Assembly: GCA_963678675.1 (NCBI GenBank)
Contig: OY783195.1
Coordinates: forward strand, 22,172,283-22,236,282
Length of the DNA stretch: 64,000 nucleotides
Source: Xiphydria camelus
Lineage: Eukaryota; Arthropoda; Insecta; Hymenoptera; Xiphydriidae
Direction: 5' to 3'
The stretch's first letter is position 1; each line of letters begins with the position of its first letter. Position numbers and translations under genes: made by a program. The notes under the pieces were generated by a model. It had not been told where the DNA came from. It was given only the letters and a program-made list of their open reading frames with translations, and ran no database searches. This document shows, one piece after another, positions 11,013 to 20,602 of this stretch.

Positions 11013-11290
11013 TTAAAAAAAATTCGAAGCGCGAATGCACTATAAAATCATCGTGAATACCGGAAGAGATCCTCGCGTAAGAATATCTCAACCCTTTAAA
11101 GGTATCTGTTTACGTACTAAAACTCGTGGAAATCTCTGCATTTATTCGTTTATCGATAACAGGAGGTATCGTACTGATTCCTACAACCGTCTCGCCATAA
11201 ATTCACTCTGGTATTCCGTATGCCTGCCTAAAGCCTGGCCCCCACTGCGTTGGCATTTGTCGATCAGCATGATCGTTTGGCAGTTTCAGA
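11013..11290 (+). repeat. dispersed repeat pair, also seen at 13145-13345
   Basis: Two segments recur in the later block. GCGCGAATGCACTATAAAAT (about 11028) matches GCGCAAATGTATTATAAAAT (about 13271), same strand. The segment around 11220-11290 containing CCTAAAGC, GGCATTTG and GGCAGTTTCA matches 13150-13225 on the opposite strand. So one of the two pieces has been inverted in one copy. Non-coding. Confidence 0.55.
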
Positions 11291-11292
11291 TA

Positions 11293-12173
11293 TACAGGGT
11301 GACGTTTTGAAAACTTGCCACCTCAATATCTCAAAAACTCACAGAGATTTTCTAAAAAAAGAATACGAGTTCGGCAGTGGAGAGGGGGAACCAAAATGAC
11401 ATAATCGGAGACGCACCCCCTCCGACCCCCTTAGGGGTAGCCCCCCCCCCCAACTTTGTAATCTTAAATAGCAACCCCCCATGTGTGATACAGCGTTGGA
11501 AAGCTCTTTAAAAATGCTTTACAACAACATCAAATTTTGGTACCTTTCGATGAGCAGTTTTCGCGCAAATCGAGAAAGAAACTGCTAGAAGTAAGTTGTC
11601 AATTTATTTATTGAAGGCCAATTACGTTACAATAAATTTTCGAAATGATTTCCATTGATTTTTCGAATTGAACTTTTTCAAATGTTGTTCTTTAAATTTT
11701 GCGACATTCTTGCGTAATTCTTTGTTTCAGTTGGTTAATGCTTGCTGGTTGAGTTTGAAAAACAACAAATTTCAGATGTCCCCATAAGAAGAATTCGCAG
11801 GGAGTAAGATCAGGTGATGGAAATCACGTCGAAAATTTATTGTAACATAATTGACCTTTAATAAATAAATTGACAAAACTTACTTCTAGGAGTTTCTTTC
11901 TGGATTTGCGCGAAAACTACTGATCGAAAGGTACCAAAATTTGGTGTTGTTGTAAAGCATTTTTAAAGAGCTTTCCAACGCTGTATCATACATGGGGGTT
12001 GCTATTTAAGATTACAAAGTTGGGGGGACTACCCCTAAGGGGGTTGGAGTGGGTGCATCTCCGATTGTCATTTTGGTACCCCCTTCTAAACTGCCGAAAC
12101 CGTATTTTTTTTTTAGAAAATCTCTGTAACTAAGATATTGGGGCGGCAAGTTTTCAAAATGTCACCCTCTGTA
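11293..12173 (-). mobile_element. foldback DNA transposon remnant, 370-bp terminal inverted repeats
   Basis: The ends are TACAGGGTGACGTTTTGAAA at 11293 and the inverse of TACAGAGGGTGACATTTTGA at 12173. Arms of roughly 360-370 bp match across the whole of 11293-11660 and 11810-12173 with scattered substitutions and homopolymer differences (a C run near 11440). The non-repeated centre encodes the end of a transposase on the minus strand (11608-11817). This is an internal deletion product of a larger autonomous element. Confidence 0.82.
11608..11817 (-). pseudogene. transposase C-terminus (Tc1/mariner-like, FFLWGHLK signature)
   Basis: Read on the minus strand from 11817, the frame encodes SPDLTP-C-EFFLWGHLK, then an INQLKQRITQECRKI segment, an in-frame stop, and a SMEIISKIYCN tail ending at a stop at 11608-11610. 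The SPDLTP...FFLWG block holds the last catalytic acidic position in a class of insect IS630/Tc1/mariner-like transposases, and the L-K-x-R-I...E-C helix follows it in those families. The upstream catalytic domain is missing because the inverted-repeat arm follows immediately, so this is only the last fifth or so of the protein. The internal stop confirms decay. Confidence 0.8.
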
Positions 12174-12634
12174 TGTGCACATGTAGGAAAGAATGGGCGA
12201 ATTGTACACATTTAAGGAAAATACATTGCCGTGGAGTGATTTTTGGAGTTGGAATCAATATAAGCATGGCAATAAAAACTCCAAATATTCTTTCATCATT
12301 ATGCATCCTCATATTGAACAATTTTTCATTGTATATATACTCGATGTATTTAAAACGAAAAAAAGAAAAATCTCTCGTGTGTCGAGTAATTATGCGCAGA
12401 ACGAAATACATAGGAAATAACGGAATGAAATGAATGTTTTATGGAATATTAGTACGGAAACGAGAAAATGTATTCAGCAAATGTTTATTTTATTGGAAAT
12501 TAGTAATAAAATTAGGAAAATTACTTTCCCATGCAAGAATCACAGATATAGATAATTTTCAGCTTCATTAGCTTACCCTCTCTTTTGATAGATACGTCTG
12601 TTCTAATAGTATAATCCAAGAATATGCGAAAATA
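12174..12634. other. no gene seen
   Basis: Three overlapping frames on both strands near 12154-12433 show no motif and overlap the element end. AT-rich. Confidence 0.5.
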
Positions 12635-12714
12635 TTAGATGTACAACTTTGCTTCCGCCGTTTTCTTATATATGGCTTACGAGAAAAACGACGGAAGCAA
12701 AGTTATACACCTAA
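12635..12714. mobile_element. 80-bp palindromic mini-mariner (copy 1)
   Basis: Flanked by TA at 12633-12634 and 12715-12716. The left arm starts TTAGATGTACAACTTTGCTT and the right arm is the inverse of TTAGGTGTATAACTTTGCTT. The loop is a few bases around TATATATGGCTTAC. The arm equals the terminal inverted repeat of the mariner at 51215. The element is therefore two mariner ends fused almost without interior. A twin of identical length is at 45134-45213. Confidence 0.87.
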
Positions 12715-13384
12715 TAGTTATAGAAATAGTCATACATGTGCACAAGAAGTAATTCTGCGTATATATTTGAGAATGCATTCATATAATTACTCGCTGCGAC
12801 CTAATTGAATGTGAAAAATAATTACTCGTAGATATTTCATCGGAAAGAAATAAACAATAGCTCAAGACACACAAAATAATGTACTTTCGTAAGATGTGTT
12901 AAGTTAAATAAACAAATTAAAATTATGGACTTACCACCTTATTTTCTAGATCTCCAAAATTACATCAAAACAAAGGACTTCACTCTTTTCGATTTCGGCT
13001 ATTAGCAATGCTTCAAATCGATATAACTTTACAGTTATATCGTCATGTTTTGCTTCAACATTTCGATTCGATAACGTTTCCTTCTGTCAAAGAAGTGACC
13101 AAAACTACGATGCGCACAATTCCCCTACTTTCCTCTACATACTACTCCATACATATTTGAAACTGCCAAATGGCTGTGCCGATTGGCAAATGCCGACACA
13201 GTGGAGACACAGCTTTAGGTATGCTCGTAAGAGAATACAAGTAGGAAGAAGTCCGTAAAACAAATTTAAAGCGCAAATGTATTATAAAATCATCTCGGTG
13301 CTGAAGATCCTGCGCATAAGAGCTACATTGACTCTCTAAATATAATATGTAGGTACACAGAGACAAAGGATTAGTCAATTTTAT
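12715..13384. other. no gene seen; contains inverted dispersed repeat
   Basis: 13145-13345 contains the rearranged partner of the 11013-11290 repeat. The minus frame 13142-13378 covers that repeat and is not a gene. Confidence 0.5.
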
Positions 13385-13608
13385 AGTAAATCCCAGTAAT
13401 AGGGCTCCTCGGGAAGTGAAACAGCATACTTTTTACAGTTCGTAACAGTATAAACATCAGTTGATACAGTAAAATTTGTAATGTACCCGACATAATATAT
13501 TAACGGGAGATTGGTAAATTTTGCCGTATAAATTAATGTTTATACTGTTACAAACTGTAAAAAGTACGCTGTTTCACCTCCCAAGGAGCCCTGTTACTGG
13601 GATTTACT
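13385..13608. mobile_element. 224-bp MITE with AGTAAATCCCAGTAA tips
   Basis: Arms of about 75 bp start AGTAAATCCCAGTAATAGGG and run through GTGAAACAGC, ACTTTTTACAG and ACAGTATAAACAT. The right arm is the inverse with few differences and ends at 13608. Non-coding, no transposase. Confidence 0.8.
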
Positions 13609-14652
13609 GTCGAAATTACTATAATCCTTTTTCTCCGTGGACACGTTTATTCACGTTGTCAAACTCATACACAGAAACCTCGGCATTAACTCGCTATCGA
13701 TAACAAAGTTCGCCGTACCGATTCTCCGACAATCGATCCCTCGTCATAATTTCTCCCCGGAATTCATACATACGGTACACACATACACTCCTCCTCCGTT
13801 TCGACGTATCCACCGTTCGTATAAATAGTTATCTCGAGGCACGTACCCGTGCATAATGAGGCCTTGAAGAGGCGCGCGAGGTGTTGCGGAGGATGCAAAG
13901 GAGGCTCGTACTGTTCCGCGCAAACCGTTCGGGGGAAAAAATGGCTAAACGGTACCCGAGCGGCTCCGCTCTTGCCAGAGAATGACTCGGCACGCGGTCC
14001 TGGATTTTTCGTCGGGCAAACTGCCGTATCGGAGGCTCTCCAATCGCGGGGAGACGCCAGAGTCGTCGCTCGTATGACGTGAGAGTATGCGGCTCGTGAC
14101 AGCTAGATGCGAGCGAAGCACGGGTGTGGGGATTCGAGACGCGCGTCCGTGCAGGGAGCGCACACGAGCGCGCGCACGGGGCCCCGTGCACGCGTAGCGA
14201 GAAGCATCTCGTTTATACCTCGCTGTAACGGGACGTAATCTGCGCCTCCCCTCTTCACCGCCATTAAAGCGCGAGAGATCCATTACGTAGTTCCTATATT
14301 ATTCCTATATTACCATTATAATATTAGAGCCGCGCGCGAGGCGCGATAACACCGAGCGGACCTGAGAATTTAAACGGACGACGACGCGGCACTCTTCGAG
14401 TCTATTGGTAAGTCGTTGCGAGGCGGCAAGTCGAGAGGGGGCGGTATAAGGATCGAAAATTGCTTCGCGTGCCGCTGAGACGAATATACAGCTGAACGTG
14501 AGAAAGTTTAAAAGATGAGGAAGGTGACGTGAGACGTGTTTTTCCGGGTTGTGACGGAGATAAGAATTCTTCGCGTTATAAAAACGTCCGAAGTAAAAGA
14601 TCGATGGATCGAACGTTCCGACAGTTTCGTCCCCTTCGTTAGGCGGGAGAAA
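13609..14652. other. CpG-rich island, possible promoter or first-exon region
   Basis: About 13840-14420 is GC- and CpG-rich compared with its flanks. TATAAATAG lies at 13820-13828 but has no clear initiator 30 bases downstream. A donor-like G|GTAAGT occurs at about 14405. Several frames of 77-130 codons are open on both strands, as expected where stop codons are rare, so none is called as a gene. Confidence 0.4.
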
Positions 14653-14916
14653 ATATCTGTGGCTTGGTTCTAAAAGGGCCAAAATCATAAAATGCACATT
14701 TTGGCAAATCCATTTTAAAATAATGCTCTAAGTTTGAAGGCATTTTTTAAACTACTATTAAATCTTAGTTTCAAAAATTTTCCCGTGAAATGGTATTGTA
14801 AGTACACATTGGCCCTTCTACATTTAAAGGTTCTCTTGAAATACAGTTTGATTAAGCACTTTGGCCCAAATCTCGAAAAATTGACATTGGCCCTTTTAGA
14901 ACCAAGCCACAGATAT
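14653..14916. mobile_element. 264-bp element with 28-bp terminal inverted repeats
   Basis: CTGTGGCTTGGTTCTAAAAG followed by GGCCA at 14657-14681 is repeated inverted at 14889-14912, with ATAT on both outer sides. The interior is not palindromic but repeats TTGGCCC near the right half. Non-coding MITE of unassigned superfamily. Confidence 0.72.
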
Positions 14917-16204
14917 ATGATCCAAGGTCGAGATCGCACCTTTCCTTCATTCGATTACGGGTGTGAATGTACTTACATTTTTACCCTTCAACTTTTAGAA
15001 CCTTAATCCACCGTGATTTTGAATTTCGATGATGTATATCGCAAAACGTGCGCATTTGCATAATTAGCTCAACCGGGAGACTAGCCCGAACCTCTAACCA
15101 GGGGCTGATTATTCATATTAAAATATCGCCCGGGGTTGGCACGCATGCCTAGAAAATCGATAATTAATCTATACCTTGTCGATTATTCGTCTGCACGAGA
15201 AGGCATTAACCGGATTTGGCATGAAACGTTGGAACGCTAGAAACGACCCGCGATGATCTCCAGTTCGATTTCTACACGTCGAATTTCCATAATTGGTGGC
15301 CTTCCTAGTCGATACGGCCGCTCGCGTTCGGTGTTCCTCACGGGCCGTCTATCACCTAGATGGCGGATCCGAAGTGTTCGTACACGAAATCTCTTTTGGT
15401 TCGGTTGAAAACGCCGCCTTTAGTCAGTCACTTGCTCGAGTTTAGAAGATTTCAAAATATGGAAAGTAGCGATTATCTTTATTACTTATTTCCCTTAAGT
15501 GTCTTTACAATAAACTAAGCGATTTATATCTATATTAAAGTAAATAGTTCAATTTGAAATTGATTCCTCAAGATCGCATTACGGAAAAGAAAAGATATGA
15601 TTTTCCTTCGATAAATCGATCTAAAAATTTTAACAGATTTAAAATTTGTTGTCTGTTCCCCCAACAAATACGTTTTTGTTCAACAATTTTTGTACATTCA
15701 TCATTATAATTTATTCAAATATCGGATTTCCAATACTGTACTAAAATTCAAAACACTCAAAATACTAAAATATAATAATAAATTAACTCATGTACACAAT
15801 TCTCCTTCGTCAGATTTCATAATCAATTTTGACCAATCCGCAATCACAAATTCTCAGCTTCGCTCGTACATACATATTAAACGCATTAAAGACCCTAAAC
15901 GTATCACTTAATTTCTGGAACTCTATCGAACGCTCGCGAGGGTCCAGTGCGGGGCGAAAGAGAGAGAGGGAGAGAGATGTATGCAGGGTCGACCGACGCC
16001 GTGCCAGAAGCCCGTGAAAGTATCTGCACCGGTGATTCTTCGTTGACGGTACCTACAACCGGCCGTGTAGGTACATCTCACTCGCGTCGGAAACGAAACG
16101 AGCGAACGTGCGCAACTTAAAAAGCTAAGCTCGCATGTTTATAAAGCGTGACCGAGCCGAACCAATGATCGGTGGCAATGTAAGGGCGGGGATCGGAGAC
16201 CGGG
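14917..16204. other. no gene seen
   Basis: 15040-15460 has balanced, CpG-rich composition that could be conserved non-coding DNA. 15480-15920 is AT-rich. Short frames overlap on both strands. Confidence 0.5.
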
Positions 16205-16290
16205 AACTGGGGAGCAGCAGCACGCGCCAGCCACACTCCTCGTGGCCCTGGGACGTACACCTGGGACAGTTGGCAAGCGGAGAGACCCTC
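16205..16290 (+). repeat. GC-rich motif shared with 62341-62415
   Basis: The order AGCACGCG, GCCAC, CTCC, ACACCTGG, AGTTGGC, GCG.GAGA and CCCTC occurs here and again near the right end of the window in the same orientation, with small indels. It could be an old dispersed element or a shared functional element. Neither copy lies in a convincing frame. Confidence 0.45.
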
Positions 16291-17563
16291 GCTCCTCTCT
16301 GCTCTTTCCCTACAACGATACCGCGTTATTCTGCTACTCGTCAAATTTCACGATTCGAATTTGTAGAATCGAAAGAGATCCACGCGTAGCTTTCGATTAG
16401 AGAAAGGGGTGACTATAATCGCGCCGTTGAGGGTCATTGCAGATGAGTTAGAGAAAGCGCAGATCTCGCTGAAAAGTAGAGACGAAAGATCTAGTTATAA
16501 TCAGATATGGTTGGCCGGGGTATCAGTGTAAAGCCTCAGTGATATAGTTTTTATAATATATCTAAAGAAGAATCTGTTCTCATCAATGACTGATGAACTG
16601 TGCCCCCCCCCCCCCAAAAAAAAAGAATCCTGCCAAAAAACTAAAAGCCTTGTCTTTTCGTGATTTATTTATTTAACTCAGCATAGCCTGTGAAAGCGAA
16701 AGTGCATGACGAATTGAGCAATTAATTCGAATGAAAGTAAAATCAACCTTGCTTCCGTCATATTAATCAGCTCCCAACCGGTCTTTAAACCTCTAAAAAG
16801 TCCACTAAAAACTTGCCCGCCGGTCGTAACGTGTGAGTACAAAAAGGAGGATGAAAAAGCGCGTGGGCATCCCTGGACTTAAAGAGCTCTATCGAAGACT
16901 CGTTGAGAAAAAGTAGTTGACGTTCGTATATATAGGTGGGTATACGTCTTCGAATTCCTTGAAGTTTCCGATCGACACGGAAATAGATCTCGAGGTGCAT
17001 CGAATCGCGGGGGTTAAAACTAATTTTTTTACTCGACAGCGCCGCCTCATCCAGTCATTAATTAAATTTCATTTAATGATAAGCTCTGGTCCTCTTCTTT
17101 CTTCTTCTTCACAATAAATCTTTTTTTAATTCAAGACCTTAATTCAGTAGTATTTCGAATCTGGAAAAATGCAGAACTGTAACGCACTGGAAATGGTGAT
17201 TTTTTTTGAACGTCTGAATATTTTAATACCATAATGTACTTAGTACATTAGCATACGTAGGATATATGAAATAAATTTGATACATATAATTTATTTTCAG
17301 AACGTCCTAATTAAAAGAAAATTATTTCCAATGTCCACATTAATCTCATTCAAAAACCCTAAAGATCTCAACCGTCCGCATGTATCCAGGATCAGTGACA
17401 GAAATTGCATGGTGCGTCCACAGCGAACGCGTTGTCTAGTGATTTTGGAGAAAGGCGCATCGGCGGACGGGGTAAAGTATAAGACGCAAATAGCCACCTG
17501 ATTTTTTCGACAGTAGTTTGTCAGTAGATTAAACCCTTGAGGGAGCGGGTGCCTGCTCGCCGT
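16291..17563. other. no gene seen; poly-C/poly-A tract
   Basis: A run of C followed by A at about 16603-16625. Remaining frames are short and unrecognised. Confidence 0.5.
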
Positions 17564-17665
17564 ATGCTCCCCATATGGTGGCCTCCCTCTAAAGCACCCC
17601 GCGCGCGCGCCCTCCTATTACCTTCTTACTACCCCAAATCCACAAGTGCGCGTCTTCCGAAAACG
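17564..17665 (+). CDS. speculative first coding exon of the 20333 gene
   Basis: An ATG at 17564 opens a 34-codon frame that runs to a good donor, ACG|GTAAGT, at 17665/17666 in phase 0. The exon at 20333 starts in phase 0 on the same strand, so the two are joinable across an intron of about 2.7 kb. The predicted N-terminus is rich in proline, serine and arginine and has no recognisable domain. TCAGT, an initiator-like motif, lies at 17520-17524. Chance could produce this arrangement: a donor with the right phase is a one-in-three event. I regard it as a lead only. Confidence 0.18.
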
Positions 17666-17890
17666 GTAAGTCACCAGTGACGGCGCGCTAAGTCGCTCGA
17701 AAGAAGGTGAGATATGATGTGCGGCGGCAATGCTAACTTGTCGAAAGGAATATCATTGGGATGCAGATCAAGATTAAAGACGGAAGATATGTACAAAGAT
17801 AAGACTTTGAAGAGAATTGCATTTGATTGATTAGCACTATGAGAGAGAGTGAAATATCGTGAATATTTCAAAGCTTTAATACCTCTAGTA

Positions 17891-18092
17891 CACTAAGAGA
17901 AGAGTTTATTTGATTATTGTGAAAGAAATATTCCGTTGGGCCAAGTAAATATATATTAATTATTAGAATGTCTCTTTCATTCAAACAAAAATAAAGTAAT
18001 AGCTGATGAATATTTATTTCACCCAAAGAAATATTTTTTTCGCCATAATCAAATATAAGTACATCGACTGTAAATAAACCATTTTCTTAGTG
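17891..18092. mobile_element. CACTAAGAGAA-tipped MITE (copy 1)
   Basis: Starts CACTAAGAGAAGAGTTTATT and ends with the inverse of CACTAAGAAAATGGTTTATT. The middle contains ATTAGAATGTCTCTTTCATT and ATATTTTTTTCGCCATAA. A close relative is at 22955-23177. Non-coding. Confidence 0.7.
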
Positions 18093-18289
18093 TACCTACG
18101 ATAGATAAAATAATACAATTCATAATTCGAAGGAAATGAACAAATGATTTATCACTTTATTGAAATGAAAATATTTATCACGAATCACAAGTAGGTAGGT
18201 GAATATTTATAAAGACTGCAATTGTTTCACCTACGTTATTATTTAATTAATGTAATCTTTGTAGATACATTATTCACACGAAGAAAACT

Positions 18290-18496
18290 GAATAGTAATG
18301 GTTACTAGCCGGAGTAGTAAATAAGTGATGACAGTTTCGAAAATATCGTGTTGAATAATCTGCAGAATAATAATCATCACTATTCGAATGGTAACCGTTA
18401 CTAAATATATGTTGAAGATTGATCAATACAATATCGTCGAAGCTGTCACCTATATTTACTATTCTGGCTGGTAATCGTTACTATTCAATGTTCTCC
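18290..18496. mobile_element. 207-bp palindromic MITE
   Basis: Left arm GAAGAAAACTGAATAGTAAT continues through GGTTACTAGCC, AGTAGTAAATA and GACAGTTTCGA. Right arm is the diverged inverse, ending ATTCAATGTTCTCC at 18496. A central part again contains GGTTAC/GTAACC motifs. Confidence 0.7.
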
Positions 18497-19767
18497 GTAC
18501 ACTTTTTGTACCTTCCTTTGCGTATTGTCTTGGTTCTTTATGGTGCCGAAAGCTTCTATAATTCAGATATTATCCAACTCGTTTATCGATTTCATTCACA
18601 AATTCTTTCACGTGCGATGTTCCTCACGGATTTGTTATTATTACTGACACCTTTCTTCATTTTCTTCTTCGACCGTCTAGAAGATGTTTGTAGATTAATG
18701 ATTCCGTAGCACATTGAGGAAATCTCACGCTATCCTTTCCATTCATTCCTGATGAACGACGAACGGGACTACAGTCAGATGGTGCGTAATCTGAAAGGAG
18801 TCCGTCGGAGTGGGCGTTGTGGGTGACTTTCGAGATGGGTCGCTACATCACAAAAGTCCCATATGACGCCTCCCGTCGTGACTCTTCAGAACGGTCTCTC
18901 GAAAGTTTTCAAAAACTCTCGATCGCAGTGGCGGTTAACCCGATACGATGTGCCTCTTGTACGATCCTCGACTGATGAGTTAGGGATAAATTTCTACACA
19001 TGTTTCAGATAATCTCTACTTCTCGTGTCTTTTTCAAAAAATAACCATGTCCAGGATTAATAAACTCTTTTTTTCTTTTAGCGGACCAAATAGAATAAGT
19101 CAAATATGATCCTGAAACGTCTAGTAAATTAAAATTCTATTGGAACATTTGAAAATAAGATTTCTATTTAAATTTTGAAAGATATCTGTATTTACTTGTC
19201 TTTCATACAATCAAATGTAATTTAAGAAATGTCCCCATTGATCTATTCCAAAGTTACAATAAAACTGAAACATTTTCCAAGGTCGGTTAAATTAAAAATA
19301 AAGATTACAATATTTAGATTATACAATACATGTTATTTGACATACAATTCTGACACGCTAGACTCACGTAAAAAAACACATAATTTACCATCTTTTCTAG
19401 CATTTGATTTTTCTCTAAATTAATTTATTACATACAGCCTGGTTTAAATTTAATATTTTTACATAATCATGTTATGATATATGTAATTTCACATTCTGTT
19501 GTAAATTAAATTGAATCAGAATTATAACTTTACTGTGTTTTAAATATTATTTAATTAATAATTATAATACCACATATGATTTATACATGTCAAAGATTAC
19601 CTAATTATGAAATGATATGAAAAACATTTCTTATTAACACGGTCACCTTATTTTATTACAATTTTATTTACAAACTTTGCACCTAATAGGGATAATAATC
19701 ATTCAATACATCATATCTTATTAAATAGTTATATATATATATATATATATTATATATTTCACCGAGC
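18497..19767. other. no gene seen; AT repeat at 19728-19752
   Basis: A CpG-richer part at 18720-18980, then very AT-rich DNA with an AT dinucleotide tract. A 96-codon frame at 18419-18709 starts in the MITE and has no recognised motif. Confidence 0.5.
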
Positions 19768-19938
19768 TTTTTCAGGGAAATTCCCCAAGTTTTTAAAAAC
19801 CATTGTTATAGACTGAATGGTATCCTTGTTATAGTGGTATCCGATTTACAAGTAATTTTTGTTTCTTTTGCTACTGCTATTGAGTTCAATGTGTAACAAC
19901 AATCTCTTGAAGAACTTGGGGAATTTCATTGAAAAAAT
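19768..19938. repeat. inverted repeat around TTCCCCAAG
   Basis: TTTTCAGGGAAATTCCCCAA at 19768-19790 returns inverted at about 19915-19938. The arms extend weakly inward. A further CAGGGAAATTC occurs at about 20123. Possibly a decayed MITE. Confidence 0.45.
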
Positions 19939-20332
19939 TGGAACGATTATTCACTAACACTTTCTAAAACTATTCACTGTTATTTTAAAATTCTCGATTT
20001 AAAGGTTAAACCAAACACTTCGATCTGCCGAATTGACAGCTATCGCGAAATCAGACGTTTCAAACTTTTGCTACCTACTATAAATGGCTCCGAAGATCCT
20101 TTAAACACTGCTGTCAAATTTCAGGGAAATTCAGGTTTTATCACCTGCTCGGTTTCCCATTAGACATACTACATAAATACTACAATAAAGATTTCAATGC
20201 ATATTTCGGGGTCAGTTCCTAACCCATGACTCATACGATCTCTAAACTATGCTTTTTATTTCCAAATAATTAATTCACGTCAGCGGTCGCGAATGTATTA
20301 ATCACTGATATATATTTTTTTGTTTCTTGCAG

Positions 20333-20602
20333 AAAATACCAGAAATAGCCATGGAGGAAGAGGTTCGTATTTTTCTTACACCAATTTTTTAATTGCATCT
20401 ATTCAATGTTATTTGTTAATATTATTCATGTTCTTCACAGCTTTTAAATAAAATTAAAGGACTAGAAGAAGAGCAAGATGAAATCAAGCAGAAACGCAAA
20501 GCTCCAGAAGAAGGCTCAATACCACTGAGGCGGACAAAACAGGATCAAAAGTTATCGCATTTCATCAAGAGGACAGAGGACCTTGTTGCCGAAAAGATGT
20601 GA
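20333..20602 (+). CDS. two terminal coding exons of an unidentified charged protein
   Basis: A strong acceptor (T-rich tract, TTGCAG) precedes exon 20333-20362, which ends GAG|GTTCGT. A 78-base intron ends TTCACAG at 20440. The last exon runs 20441-20602 to TGA. The frame is phase 0 across both junctions: K-I-P-E-I-A-M-E-E-E, then an acidic/basic heptad-like stretch (LLNKIKGLEEEQDEIKQKRK), then APEEGS, a basic PLRRTKQDQK and an LVAEKM end. From the ATG at 20351 it is 57 residues. It could also be the end of a longer protein because the frame is open to the acceptor. The highly charged helix suggests a short coiled coil. I do not recognise the family. Downstream DNA has a GC-rich imperfect stem at about 20615-20705 and an ATTAAA at about 20871 that may serve polyadenylation. 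The nearest upstream candidate exon is 17564-17665. Confidence 0.5.

Noticed and set aside
13829..14283. Several 77-120 codon frames on both strands
   Set aside because: They overlap in a CpG-rich region where stop codons are rare. No motif or splice support.
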